Source: Nordella sp. HKS 07
GTDB taxonomy: Bacteria > Pseudomonadota > Alphaproteobacteria > Rhizobiales > Aestuariivirgaceae
Direction of reading: 5' to 3'
Assembly: GCF_011046735.1 (NCBI RefSeq)
Contig: NZ_CP049258.1
Span: 3,366,001-3,430,000, forward strand
DNA: 64,000 nucleotides
Positions 26,733 through 35,853 of this stretch are shown here, in pieces; position 1 is the stretch's first letter; the number at the start of each line of letters is the position of its first letter. Below the pieces are notes generated by a model. That model ran no database searches, had not been told where the DNA came from, and worked only from the letters and a program-made list of their open reading frames with translations. The position numbers and the translations under genes were made by a program.

Positions 26733-27689
26733 TCAACGCCGTGGGCTGTTCGCCATCACGCAGAGAAGCTCGAACATCATGGTGGCGCCGGCGAGCGCGG
26801 TCGAGCCGGTCGGATCGAGCGGCGGCGAGACCTCGACGAGGTCGGCGCCGATGATGTCGACGCCGTCGAGCAGGCGCACCATGGCCTGCGCCTCGCGCGT
26901 GGTGATGCCGCCGATCTCAGGCGTTCCGGTACCGGGCGCAATCGAGGGATCGAGCGCGTCGATGTCGAAGGACACGTAGGTCGGCGCATTCCCGACGAGC
27001 TTGCGCGCTTCTTCCATTACCGATTTCGGTCCCCGCTCGGCGAATTCCTCGATGAAGACGATGCGTACTCCCGCCTCGCGGGCGAAATCGTAATTGGAGG
27101 CGTCCGAGATGGCGCCGCGTATGCCGATCTGGATCACGCGCTTGGGATCGAGCAGGCCCTCCTCGATGGCGCGGCGGAACGGCGTGCCGTGATTGTAGCG
27201 GCTGCCGAAGAAGCTGTCATAGGTGTCGGAATGGGCGTCGAAATGGATCATGCCGACCGGCCCCTTGGCGGCGATGGCACGCAGGATCGGCAGGCTGATC
27301 AGGTGGTCGCCGCCCGCCGTCAACGGCCGCGCGCGTGCCTTGTGGATCTCGGTGTAGAAGGCCGTGATACTTTCAAGCGTCGCCATGAGATCGAGCGGGT
27401 TGATCGGCGCGTCGCCGCAATCGCCGACCTTCATTTTGTCGAAGGGCGACTGGCCGGTGACATGATGGACGCGGCGCACCAGGCTCGACTGGTTGCGGAT
27501 CTCGCGTGGGCCGTGGCGGGCGCCGGTGCGGTTGGTGGTGCCGCCATCGAAGGGAATGCCGACCAGCGCGATATCGACTTGGTCGGGCCGAGCGATCGGC
27601 AGGCGCATGAAGGTCGGGAGACCCGCGAAACGCGGCACGAGTCCCGAATCGAGCGGCTGGAAATCCGCATTGCTTGTTCGTTTGTTCAT
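26733..27689 (-). CDS. Agmatinase/guanidino acid hydrolase family ureohydrolase
   Basis: The 318-residue protein has all manganese ligands: GGDHLISLP, DAHSDTYD and SFDIDALDPSIAPGT. The length and the segment FFGSRYNHGTPFRRAIEEG match the agmatinase/guanidinobutyrase/guanidinopropionase branch. It hydrolyses a guanidino compound to urea and an amine; which one cannot be told from the sequence, and guanidine itself is also possible given newer members of this family. It lies downstream of two SDR genes, separated by a repeat-filled gap. Confidence 0.9.
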   Translation of the reverse strand: MNKRTSNADFQPLDSGLVPRFAGLPTFMRLPIARPDQVDIALVGIPFDGGTTNRTGARHGPREIRNQSSLVRRVHHVTGQSPFDKMKVGDCGDAPINPLDLMATLESITAFYTEIHKARARPLTAGGDHLISLPILRAIAAKGPVGMIHFDAHSDTYDSFFGSRYNHGTPFRRAIEEGLLDPKRVIQIGIRGAISDASNYDFAREAGVRIVFIEEFAERGPKSVMEEARKLVGNAPTYVSFDIDALDPSIAPGTGTPEIGGITTREAQAMVRLLDGVDIIGADLVEVSPPLDPTGSTALAGATMMFELLCVMANSPRR

Positions 27690-27732
27690 AAGGTGCCTCC
27701 GTTTCCTTTGCCTACCAGCGCTTCAACACTTT

Positions 27733-27918
27733 CCCTTCTCCCGCTTGCGGGAGAAGGTGGCCGAAGGCCGGATGAGGGTGTTCTTTCCGCCCATTCCGAT
27801 CTCGAATTCGATGCGCGAATGACGTCCGGTCTTGTGTTCTTATGAGAGACTGGCGCTCGTTGAGCCAGCACCCTCATCCGCCCTGTCGGGCACCTTCTCC
27901 CGCAAGCGGGAGAAGGGG
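27733..27918. repeat. Two inverted copies of a CTTCTCCCGC-type repeat
   Basis: The unit at 27733-27780 (hairpin CTTCTCCCGC-TT-GCGGGAGAAG followed by CCGGATGAGGGTG) recurs inverted at 27869-27918. The two units bracket about 90 bp without coding potential. They occupy most of the 312-bp gap between the agmatinase-family gene and the SDR gene; the rest (27919-28001) shows nothing clear. Confidence 0.8.
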
Positions 27919-28001
27919 AAAGACGGAGGATGGCGTCCCAGTCAGCGAGCATTGCCAATTTCACCTCAGGGTTAGGGGGCTGCTGTCAGTTGTCACAGTC
28001 A

Positions 28002-28745
28002 TCAGAACATCGCCGCGCCGCCATTCGGGCTGACGCATTGGCCGGTCATGAAAGTGCTGCCGGGTCCGGCGAGGAAGAGGGCCGCGGCGGCGATCTCTTC
28101 CGGCCGGCCGAGGCGGCCGAGCGGATTCATCGCTTCCTTGGCCAGCGTTTCGGCCGAGGTTTGCTCGATACCGAGCATCGGCGTATCCGTCGGTCCGGGG
28201 GCGATCGTGTTGACCAGGATCCTCGGCGCGAATTCACGCGCCCAGGATCGCGTCATCGAAAGAACGCCGCCTTTCGAGGCGCAGTAGAGCGAGCAGTTCT
28301 CGCGCCCCAGATAGGCAAGCTCGGAGGCGATATTGATCACCCGTCCGCCGCGATCCTGCGCCACCATCAGCCTGAGCGCCTCGCGCCCGACCAGGAACAC
28401 GCCTTTCAGATTGACGCCGATCTGCCGGTCGAAATCGGCGACGCTTGTCTCGAGCAATGGCTTCTCGACAAGTATGCCGGCGCTATTTACGACAATATCC
28501 ACACCGCCGCTCTCGCGCACGGCGTCGAAAAGCTGAGTGACGTCCGGTTCGTCCGCCACATTGACGCGCCGGCCTGTCGTCGTGCCGCCCGCCGCCTTGA
28601 CCGCTACCGCGATATTCGCATCGCTCGCATAGTCGGCAATGGTGACATGGCAGCCTTCCTTGGCGAAGGCGATAGCGATGGCGCGGCCGATGCCGCTGGC
28701 GCCGCCGGTGACGACCGCATGTTTTCCGCTGAGCACACCCATCAC
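28002..28745 (-). CDS. Short-chain dehydrogenase/reductase (SDR)
   Basis: The 247-residue NAD(P)-dependent enzyme has the cofactor loop GGASGIGRAIA near residue 12 and the catalytic Ser and YxxxK (NIASELAYLG, then LYCASKGG). It overlaps the upstream SDR by 4 bp (ATGA). The two SDRs differ in sequence and may form a pair acting on an alcohol or keto intermediate. Substrate unknown. Confidence 0.9.
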   Translation of the reverse strand: MMGVLSGKHAVVTGGASGIGRAIAIAFAKEGCHVTIADYASDANIAVAVKAAGGTTTGRRVNVADEPDVTQLFDAVRESGGVDIVVNSAGILVEKPLLETSVADFDRQIGVNLKGVFLVGREALRLMVAQDRGGRVINIASELAYLGRENCSLYCASKGGVLSMTRSWAREFAPRILVNTIAPGPTDTPMLGIEQTSAETLAKEAMNPLGRLGRPEEIAAAALFLAGPGSTFMTGQCVSPNGGAAMF

Positions 28746-29518
28746 GCCATCACCTCGCCGCGATCGACATTGACGGCCTGCCCGGTGATGTCGCGCGCCA
28801 GGTCTGAGGCCAGGAAGAGATAAAGATTGGCCACGTCATCGGGCTCCATGAGGCCGGGCAACGCCTGATTGGCCAGGATCTGGCCCAGCATCTCGTCTTC
28901 GCCGATGCCGGCGCGCTCGGAGACCTCGGTCAGCGAGCGAAGCGCGGCACGCGTCTTCACCCAGCCGGGACAGACGGCGTTCACCCGGATTTTGCGTGGT
29001 CCGAGCTCCTTGGCGAGCACACGCATGAAGCCGAGATTGCCGTGCTTGGACGTCACATAGGCGGCGAATTCGGCGGCGGCACTCTTCGACCAGACCGAGG
29101 CGGTGATGATGATGTTCGAGCCTTCCGGCATGCGGATCAGCGCTTCGCGCGTGACATAATATGTGCCGACGAGATTGATCTCGATGATGCGGGCGAAGAG
29201 TTTTTCGACTTCATCGCCTTCCTCATACATGGGGGTGAGCCGCTCAAGCCCGGCATTATTGATGAGCACATCGAGAGGGCCGATGCCGCCGACCGACTTG
29301 CGCACCTGTTCGCGATCGGTGATGTCGCAGATTTCTGACCTGACCGTCTTGCCGGTGGCCTGCGCCATCTGCCTTGCGGCGTCCTGAATGTCGGCCGTGC
29401 TGGAGAGGATCGTCACGTCGGCGCCCTGGCGCACGAAACCTTCGGCAACGGCATAGCCGATGCCATGGCTTGCCCCGGTGACGAGCACCTTCTTGCCGTT
29501 GAAATCAAAAGCCCCCAT
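28742..29518 (-). CDS. Short-chain dehydrogenase/reductase (SDR)
   Basis: The 258-residue enzyme has the cofactor loop GASHGIGYAVAEG and the catalytic Ser/YxxxK (ITASVWSKSA, then YVTSKHGN). Its start codon directly follows the stop of the ABC ATPase gene, so it is part of the transporter operon. It probably oxidises or reduces the compound brought in by that transporter. Confidence 0.9.
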   Translation of the reverse strand: MGAFDFNGKKVLVTGASHGIGYAVAEGFVRQGADVTILSSTADIQDAARQMAQATGKTVRSEICDITDREQVRKSVGGIGPLDVLINNAGLERLTPMYEEGDEVEKLFARIIEINLVGTYYVTREALIRMPEGSNIIITASVWSKSAAAEFAAYVTSKHGNLGFMRVLAKELGPRKIRVNAVCPGWVKTRAALRSLTEVSERAGIGEDEMLGQILANQALPGLMEPDDVANLYLFLASDLARDITGQAVNVDRGEVMA

Positions 29519-30310
29519 TTATTCTGCTGTCTCCATGTTGCGTTCTTCATTGCGGATCAGCGCCAGCACATCGCGGCGGATCTTGCGGAAATCGGAATGA
29601 TCGAGAATGTCGAGGCCACGCTTCTCAGGCAGAGTGGCGCTGACCGGAATGTCGGCGAGGACGCGGGCCGGCCGCTTCGAGAAGACGACAACCCGGTCGG
29701 CGAGCAGCACCGCTTCGTCGACGTCGTGAGTGACGAAGATGACCGTCTTGCGCTCGGCCCGGCGCAGATCCATGAGCTGGAGCTGCAGGCGCTCGCGGCT
29801 CAGGGCGTCGAGGGCGCCGAAAGGCTCGTCCATCAGCAGCACCAGCGGATTGGCGGCGAGCGTGCGGGCGATGGCGACGCGCTGGCGCATGCCGCCCGAG
29901 ATGCGGTTGATCGTGTAGTCGGCGAAGGGCGTCAATCCGACGAGATCGAGATAGTGGCGGGCGATCTTCTCCTTCTCGACCGCCGAGACATCGTCGCGGT
30001 ATTTGAGCCCGAAGCGGATATTGCCGAACACGGTGAGCCAGGGGAAGGACGAATAGGACTGGAACACCATTCCCTTGTCGCGGCTCGGCCCGTCGACGCG
30101 CTTGTCCTTGAGATAGATCTCGCCCGCGCTCGGCGTCTCGAGCCCGCCCACCATGCGCATGACGGTGGTCTTGCCGCAACCGGAGGGGCCGACGAAGACG
30201 ACGAACTCGCCTTCCCGGATGTCGAGCGAGAGCGGTGTGACCACGGGGATCGTGCCGCCATCGGGGGTGGAGAATTCCTTGGCCACGTCGCTGATGCGGA
30301 TGAAGCTCAT
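29519..30310 (-). CDS. ABC transporter ATPase, SsuB/TauB/NrtD-like
   Basis: The 263-residue protein has Walker A GPSGCGKTT, the Q-loop VFQSYSSFPWLTV, signature ISGGMRQRV and Walker B LLMDEPFGALD. This is the ATPase type of nitrate/sulfonate/taurine importers. It works with the permease at 30558-31421 and the binding protein at 31444-32457. Confidence 0.93.
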   Translation of the reverse strand: MSFIRISDVAKEFSTPDGGTIPVVTPLSLDIREGEFVVFVGPSGCGKTTVMRMVGGLETPSAGEIYLKDKRVDGPSRDKGMVFQSYSSFPWLTVFGNIRFGLKYRDDVSAVEKEKIARHYLDLVGLTPFADYTINRISGGMRQRVAIARTLAANPLVLLMDEPFGALDALSRERLQLQLMDLRRAERKTVIFVTHDVDEAVLLADRVVVFSKRPARVLADIPVSATLPEKRGLDILDHSDFRKIRRDVLALIRNEERNMETAE

Positions 30311-30327
30311 TCGCGGCTTCCTCTTTC

Positions 30328-30519
30328 ACCCTCGCCCTGCAAGCGCAGCGCGGCGGGGAGAGGGAAGGGCCCGTCGCGAAGCGACGGGAAGGGTGAGGGG
30401 CAACCTCTGCGACGATTGAACTCTCATGGACGGTCGGGGGGCAATCACGACGAGGCCCCTCACCCTCCCAATGCTTCGCATTGGGTCCCTCCCTCTCCCC
30501 GCTGAAGCGGGGCGAGGGT
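30328..30519. repeat. Two inverted palindromic repeat units
   Basis: The unit at 30328-30400 (CACCCTCGCCCTGC with hairpin CCCGTCGC-GAA-GCGACGGG) and the opposed unit at 30456-30519 (CCAATGC-TTC-GCATTGG and GCTGAAGCGGGGCGAGGG) fill the gap between the permease and ATPase genes of one operon. They may act on mRNA stability between the two genes. Confidence 0.75.
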
Positions 30520-30557
30520 AAGTTCACCGCAATCTTGTCTATCGCCATGCCCGCCCC

Positions 30558-31421
30558 CTAATTCAAATACCGGAACCAGCGCCGGTGCAGGAAGCGGATC
30601 GCCTGGTCGGAAACAAGGCCGATGATGCCGATGGTCAGGATGCCGGCGAAGACGTCCGGCGATTTGCCGTAGCGGCGCGCCGTCCACAGCTCGTAGCCGA
30701 TGCCCGAGCTCGAGGCGACGATCTCGGCGACGATGAGATAGGTCCAGCACCAGCCGAGTGTGATGCGCAGGCTGTCGACCATGTTGGGCAGCATGGCGCG
30801 CAGCAGCACATCCTTCATCAGGGCCGAGTCGGATGCGCCGAGCGTGCGGCCGGTCTCGATATATTCCTTAGGGACCCGCCTGGCGTCGTCGGCGATGAGC
30901 AAGATGAGCTGGAAGAAGGTGCCGATCCACAACAGCGTCACCTTGGAGCCCTCGCCGATGCCGAGCCAGATCAAGGTCAGCGGCACCAGCGCCGGCACCG
31001 GCAGGTAGCGCACGAAATCGATGATCGGCTCGAGAAGAGCCGTGACGGCGCGATAGCCGCTCATCAATATGCCGAGCGGGATGGCGATGACGGCGGAAGC
31101 GAGAAACGCCGCCCAGACGCGCGCGACGCTGATGGCGATATCGCCGATATAGCCGTCGGAAAAGAGGCGCACCCAGGCCGAGATCACCGCCAGGGGCGAG
31201 GGGAGGATCTGCGGCTGGACCAGTCCGCTCTCGGCGACGAACGCCCAGCCGCCCAGCACCGCCAGGAAGGCGGCGATGCTGAGCCAGAGTTCGAGACGCG
31301 GCTGGGCCTGGGCGCGGAAGGTGAAGAGATCCTTCCACGCCGTCGGGCGCGCCGGCCTGGTGGGAACGCGTTCCGCCGCCGGCTTCTCGCTTTCACCGCT
31401 CGTCACGGTCATGCTTTTCAA
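30558..31421 (-). CDS. ABC transporter permease, SsuC/TauC-like
   Basis: The 287-residue inner-membrane protein has about six helices and the coupling loop ETGRTLGASDSALMKDVLLRA. A polar, Pro/Arg-rich tail of about 45 residues precedes the first helix. It forms the channel of the nitrate/sulfonate/taurine-type importer with the ATPase and binding protein of this operon. Confidence 0.92.
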   Translation of the reverse strand: MKSMTVTSGESEKPAAERVPTRPARPTAWKDLFTFRAQAQPRLELWLSIAAFLAVLGGWAFVAESGLVQPQILPSPLAVISAWVRLFSDGYIGDIAISVARVWAAFLASAVIAIPLGILMSGYRAVTALLEPIIDFVRYLPVPALVPLTLIWLGIGEGSKVTLLWIGTFFQLILLIADDARRVPKEYIETGRTLGASDSALMKDVLLRAMLPNMVDSLRITLGWCWTYLIVAEIVASSSGIGYELWTARRYGKSPDVFAGILTIGIIGLVSDQAIRFLHRRWFRYLN

Positions 31422-31443
31422 TTCCGCCCGACCGGTATTCGGC

Positions 31444-32457
31444 CTACTGAAGCTTGTTGATGATCGTCCGGTCGATATGGTCTTCCGGCAAGAGCTTCAC
31501 GTCGGACGAGCCGAATTCGAGATTGAGATCCATGGTCTCCTTGAAGATCTCGTAGACGCGGCCTTCCTTGTCGACGGTCCCGATGAACTCCTTCGCTTCG
31601 GCGAGCGGCGTGTAGCGGAAATTCGGCAAGGTCGCCTTGAAGTCGTCGGCGGTGATCGAGAATTGCTTGGCGATGATCGGGATCGCCGCTTCCTGATTGG
31701 CGTTGAAATAGTCGATGGCGCGATAAATGGCCCGCAGGAATTTCACATATTTGTCAGGATTGGCCTTGAGCTCTCCGGTATGCGCCATGATGATATCGAG
31801 GATCAGGTCCTTCTGGTCCTTTGACGAGGTCAGTATATGGGCGCCGCGGTCTTTGTGCGCGGCGACGACCTGGCTCAGCACCGGCTCATAGGTGCCGATC
31901 GCCACGACCTTGGGATCGGCGAACACGCCGATCGCATCGGCCGCCGCGATATCGGTCAGTACCGTATCCTTGATCGAGAGGTTGCATTCCTTCTTCAGCG
32001 CCATCTGCATGATGAGGCGCGCCGGCAGGTTCGGTTCGACCGCGATGGCCTTGCCCTTGAGATCGCAGACCGACTTGATCGACTGATCTGCCGCCCAGCC
32101 ATCGCCGCCGGTCGACAAATCGATCGTGCCGATGATGATTCCCTGCGTTTCCTTGCGCCGGCCGAGGCCCTGATATTCGCCGACGGTGCGCAGATAGCAG
32201 TCAATGTCGCCGCGCTCCATGGCAGCGATCGCATTGGGCATATCGTCATCGAGGATTTCCTCGACCTCGATGCCTTCTTCCTTGAAGTAGCCGAGCTCAT
32301 TGGCGAGATGGACCGGCCCGAAGCCGACCCAGACCGGATACATGCAGGTTACTTTCTGCGGATTGCCGACGGCCGCATCGGCCGACCCGCCGGCAAATCC
32401 CGCCACGGCCAGAGCCGTGCCGAGGCAAAGTACGAGTGTTCTGAAAGACTTCAGCAT
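31444..32457 (-). CDS. ABC transporter substrate-binding protein, SsuA/NMT1-like
   Basis: The 337-residue protein starts at the ATG at 32457 with a signal peptide (MLKSFRTLVLCLGTALAVAG, cleavage likely after ADA near 28). The mature part has the family pattern MYPVWVGFGPVHLANELGYF and KGKAIAVEPNLPARLIMQMA. The frame stays open 252 codons upstream, but that is a shadow of the divergent LysR gene. Ligand unknown; sulfonates, pyrimidines and riboflavin are all known for the family. Confidence 0.92.
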   Translation of the reverse strand: MLKSFRTLVLCLGTALAVAGFAGGSADAAVGNPQKVTCMYPVWVGFGPVHLANELGYFKEEGIEVEEILDDDMPNAIAAMERGDIDCYLRTVGEYQGLGRRKETQGIIIGTIDLSTGGDGWAADQSIKSVCDLKGKAIAVEPNLPARLIMQMALKKECNLSIKDTVLTDIAAADAIGVFADPKVVAIGTYEPVLSQVVAAHKDRGAHILTSSKDQKDLILDIIMAHTGELKANPDKYVKFLRAIYRAIDYFNANQEAAIPIIAKQFSITADDFKATLPNFRYTPLAEAKEFIGTVDKEGRVYEIFKETMDLNLEFGSSDVKLLPEDHIDRTIINKLQ

Positions 32458-32589
32458 GGTCGTTCTCCCTATCCGCGCGGTCTCTGCAGACTGCCGCGCT
32501 CGATTGCTGCAACTTAATCTTATGGGCTTCCGAAACCATCGGAAAAGAGGCAAGATCAGATCGTTACATTCAGAAAGCGGAAGTATCCA

Positions 32590-33510
32590 ATGCGCCAGCT
32601 GCTCGACATCGATCTCAGGCTCATCCGCATCTTCCGTGTCATTGTCGAAGCCAAGGGATTGGCTGGCGCCCAGCTCGTCCTCAATCTCAGCCAGTCGCGC
32701 ATATCGACCAGCCTCGCCGAGCTCGAGGCGCGGCTCGGCGCCCGTCTTTGCCGGCGTGGCCGCTCGGGCTTCGCGCTGACGGAGGCCGGGCGCGCCGTCT
32801 ATGACGCCTCGCATGATCTCTTCGCGGCGGTCGACCGCTTCTGCAACGAGGCCGGCACGGTATCGCTCAATCTGCGTCGGGTGGTGAAGCTCGGCGCCGT
32901 CGATGCGCTGGCCACCAATGCGGAGATGTCGCTCGCCCGGGCGGTCGGACATTTCCGCGAGGCCGCCCCCTCGGTGCAGATCGATTTCATGATCACCGGC
33001 CCCGAGGAACTGGAAGCGCAGCTCATTGCCGGGGCGCGCGACATCATCATCGTGCCCAGCATCACTAAGCGCTCCGATCTCGCCTATCTGCCGATCTGCG
33101 CGGAGAAGCAGTCGCTCTATTGCGCCAGGGGTCATCCGCTCTTCGGCGAGGAGGAAAAGGTTGTGGAGCGCAATCTGGCGGGCCATGCCATCGTCGCGCG
33201 CGGCTATCTGCACAGCCAGGATCTGAAGCGGCTCGGCTACCGCCAGGCCGATGCGACGGTGGAAATGATGGAAGCGCAGCTCATCCTTATTTTGAGCGGC
33301 GGCTTCATCGGCTATCTACCAGCCCACTATGCGACGCTCTGGGTCGAGCGCGGCGAGCTGCGTTGCCTCTGCGACGATAAATTCGGCTATGACTCGACAT
33401 TTTATGCGGTGAGCCAGAGAAGCGCCACCGAGAACCCGCTGCTGCGACGCTTCCTCGCCAGTTTCGTGGAAACGAAACGCCAGCGCGGCGTATTGGAGGA
33501 GGTTGATTGA
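32590..33510 (+). CDS. LysR family transcriptional regulator
   Basis: The 306-residue protein has an N-terminal helix-turn-helix (LIRIFRVIVEAKGLAGAQLV, NLSQSRISTSLAELEARLGA) and an effector-binding C-terminal domain. It is divergent from the SsuA-like operon across a 132-bp gap and probably regulates it. It is a paralogue of the LysR protein at 25663. Confidence 0.92.
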   Translation: MRQLLDIDLRLIRIFRVIVEAKGLAGAQLVLNLSQSRISTSLAELEARLGARLCRRGRSGFALTEAGRAVYDASHDLFAAVDRFCNEAGTVSLNLRRVVKLGAVDALATNAEMSLARAVGHFREAAPSVQIDFMITGPEELEAQLIAGARDIIIVPSITKRSDLAYLPICAEKQSLYCARGHPLFGEEEKVVERNLAGHAIVARGYLHSQDLKRLGYRQADATVEMMEAQLILILSGGFIGYLPAHYATLWVERGELRCLCDDKFGYDSTFYAVSQRSATENPLLRRFLASFVETKRQRGVLEEVD

Positions 33511-33586
33511 CTGGACAATCAAAAATATTGACTCGTTGCCGCCGAACGCCTTATCCTTGGACTGACTTTGGAAAGCTCTTGCAACA

Positions 33587-33702
33587 CCCCTCATGCTGAG
33601 GTGGCCGCGAAGCGGCCCTCGAAGCATCCATCAGGATAGAGCGAACGAGCTGAAGCATACCCTTCGAGGCTCGCTTTGCTCGCACCTCAGGGTGAGGGGG
33701 AT
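33587..33702. repeat. Inverted REP-like pair (CTGAGG family)
   Basis: This is the third copy of the family at 2372 and 17537: CATGCTGAGGTGGCCGC-GAA-GCGGCC with CCTCGAAGCAT, then an opposed unit CCCTTCGAGGCTCGC ... CACCTCAGGGTGAGGG. It lies just upstream of an aminotransferase gene. Confidence 0.8.
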
Positions 33703-33725
33703 GGTAGTCAATTTAGGGAAACATC

Positions 33726-35120
33726 ATGTCCGACATACAGGGTGCGCAGTGGAATGCCGGCGAGACGGAGGCTGATGCGAAGCTGCATCTTCTGTCGCCT
33801 TCCGAGGAGATGGCGAAGCTCGGCCAGGGCATGCGGCCCTTGATCGCCTATGGCGAGGGAATCCATGTCGTCGATGCTAATGGCCGCCGCATCATCGACG
33901 GGCCGGCCGGCATGTGGTGCACGCAGATCGGTTATGGCCGCAAGGAGATCGCCGACGCGCTCGCCGCCCAGGCGCTCAAGCTCTCCTATAACTCGCCCTG
34001 GTACACGACCAACTCGCCTTCGGTGGAACTGGCAAGACGCATCGCCGAGGTGACACCCGGCGATCTCAACCGCGTCTTCTTCACCACCGGCGGGTCGACC
34101 GCGGTGGATTCGGCGCTGCGCTTCGCCGAATACTACAACAACATGCTGGGCAGGCCCGAGAAGAAGCACATCATCGTGCGCCGCGAGGGCTATCACGGCA
34201 GCACCAGTCTGACCGCCGCCTGTTCCGGCCGCGCCTTCAACTGGCAGAACTTCGACATCGCCGCGCCGCGCATCACCTTCATTTCGAGCCCCAATATCCG
34301 CCTGGCATCAGGGCTGAGGGAAGCCCAGTTCCTCGACCGGCTGGTGCGCGAATTCGAGGATACGGTCGCGAAGATCGGGCCCGACAAGGTCGCGGCCTTC
34401 CTGGCCGAGCCGCTGCTCGCTTCGGGCGGTGTCATCATTCCGCCCAAAGGCTATCATGCCCGCATCAAGGCCATCTGCGAGAAGCATGACATCATCTACA
34501 TCTCGGACGAGGTGGTGACGGCATTCGGGCGCTGCGGCGAATGGTTCGCTTCCGAGAAGGTCTTCGGCGTCGTGCCCGACATTATCACTTTCGCCAAGGG
34601 CGTCACCTCGGGCTATGTGCCGCTGGGCGGCTTCGCGATATCGGACCGTCTCCTCGCCAGGATCGCGGGCGAGAATGCCAAGGGCGGCTATTACAGCAAC
34701 GGCTATACGTATTCCTCGCATCCGGTGAGCTGCGCCGCGGCACTCGCCAATATGGATGTGATCGAGAAGGACGGCATATTGGAGCATGTGCGCGAGGTGG
34801 CGGGGCATTTCGCCGAAGGTCTGCGCAGTCTCAAGGGGCTTCCCCATGTCGCCGATGTCAGGGTGTCGGGTCTCGTCGGCTGCGTCGAGGTTCTGGTCGA
34901 TCCGTCATCGCCGGAAGTGACCGACCGCGACAAGAAGCTGGGCGGCCGCATCGACGCGTTTTGCTTCGATCTGGGTCTCCTGGTGCGCCCGCTCGGCAAT
35001 ATCTGCGTCCTATCGCCGCCGCTCATCATCACCAAGGCCGAGATCGACGAGATGATCGGAATATTGTGGGAAGGCATCCGGAAGGCGGCCGCCGAGGTCA
35101 AGGAACCGGTTGCCGCTTGA
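33726..35120 (+). CDS. Class III PLP-dependent aminotransferase
   Basis: The 464-residue protein has PLP lysine K291 (TFAKGVTSGYVPLGG), D261 (SDEVVTAFGRCGEW) and phosphate loop TTGGSTAVDS (120-129). It is distinct from the aminotransferase at 2588. The long form with an N-terminal extension of about 30 residues matches the omega-amino acid/putrescine:pyruvate group. It is followed by a TetR regulator on the same strand. Substrate unknown. Confidence 0.9.
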   Translation: MSDIQGAQWNAGETEADAKLHLLSPSEEMAKLGQGMRPLIAYGEGIHVVDANGRRIIDGPAGMWCTQIGYGRKEIADALAAQALKLSYNSPWYTTNSPSVELARRIAEVTPGDLNRVFFTTGGSTAVDSALRFAEYYNNMLGRPEKKHIIVRREGYHGSTSLTAACSGRAFNWQNFDIAAPRITFISSPNIRLASGLREAQFLDRLVREFEDTVAKIGPDKVAAFLAEPLLASGGVIIPPKGYHARIKAICEKHDIIYISDEVVTAFGRCGEWFASEKVFGVVPDIITFAKGVTSGYVPLGGFAISDRLLARIAGENAKGGYYSNGYTYSSHPVSCAAALANMDVIEKDGILEHVREVAGHFAEGLRSLKGLPHVADVRVSGLVGCVEVLVDPSSPEVTDRDKKLGGRIDAFCFDLGLLVRPLGNICVLSPPLIITKAEIDEMIGILWEGIRKAAAEVKEPVAA

Positions 35121-35151
35121 CGACAGGACCGGGCCCGCATATCCGGGTTTT

Positions 35152-35199
35152 GCGCGTGATCAGGAAAAGTGGACACCGGTTTTCCGTCCGATCACGCGC
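35152..35199. repeat. Palindromic intergenic element (GAAAAGTG...CGGTTTTC family)
   Basis: Outer arms GCGCGTGAT and ATCACGCGC are perfect, and inner arms GGAAAA and TTTTCC flank GTGGACACCGG. It lies between the aminotransferase stop and the TetR start (18 bp before the ATG), so it could end one transcript or lie in the TetR promoter. Confidence 0.75.
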
Positions 35200-35217
35200 C
35201 GGATATAAGCTACGGCA

Positions 35218-35853
35218 ATGAGTGGAACGGACGTGGGGATCAAAGCCCGCATCGCCTCGCGCGAGGATCAGGTTCAGGAACGCCGGCGTTCGCTCCTCGA
35301 CGCCGCCGCGAAGGTGATCGCGCGCAAGGGCCTCACCGGCATCACCATGAACGACATCGCGCAGGAAGCGGGCTGCAGCTATGGCGTCGCCTCCTTCCAT
35401 TTCAAATCGAAGGAAGGGCTCATTCTGGCGGCGCTCGACCACCTCGTCGCCGAGTATGATGCGGCCCTTAACCGTCCCGGCACCGACGAGGAGGCGCCCG
35501 CCGACCGGTTGAAAGCGATGGTGCTGCTCGACTTCGATCCCAAGATATCCAATGCCGAGCATGTCGCGGTGTGGAGCGCCTTCTGGGCGGAAACGGTCCG
35601 CAATCCCGAATATCGCCGGCGCCTCGTCGAGCTCAAGGCGCGGTACCATGCCTTCGTGAGGGCCGAGGTGGTGGCGCTGGCCAAGGAACGCAAGCTCAAG
35701 GCCGACGCAGGCGTCATCGCCAGCACGCTCAACGCCATTGTCGACGGCTTCTGGATCGCCAATCAGGTGCATGCCAGCGGCATTCTGGGCCAGAAACAGG
35801 CGCGCCATGCCTGCTTCCTCTATCTCAGGTCGATCTTTCCGGACGATTTCTAG
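35218..35853 (+). CDS. TetR family transcriptional regulator, BetI-like
   Basis: The 211-residue protein has the TetR helix-turn-helix (ITMNDIAQEAGCSYGVASFHF, about residues 41-61) and a BetI-like C-terminal domain (LDFDPKISNAEHVAVWSAFWAE). Its 3' end overlaps the convergent MFS gene by 29 bp. It probably represses the aminotransferase gene upstream or the MFS/amidase pair. Confidence 0.9.
   Translation: MSGTDVGIKARIASREDQVQERRRSLLDAAAKVIARKGLTGITMNDIAQEAGCSYGVASFHFKSKEGLILAALDHLVAEYDAALNRPGTDEEAPADRLKAMVLLDFDPKISNAEHVAVWSAFWAETVRNPEYRRRLVELKARYHAFVRAEVVALAKERKLKADAGVIASTLNAIVDGFWIANQVHASGILGQKQARHACFLYLRSIFPDDF

Noticed and set aside
32458-33213. N-terminal extension of the SsuA-like binding protein
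   Set aside because: It is open only as an antisense shadow of the divergent LysR gene; the signal peptide at 32457 fixes the real start.
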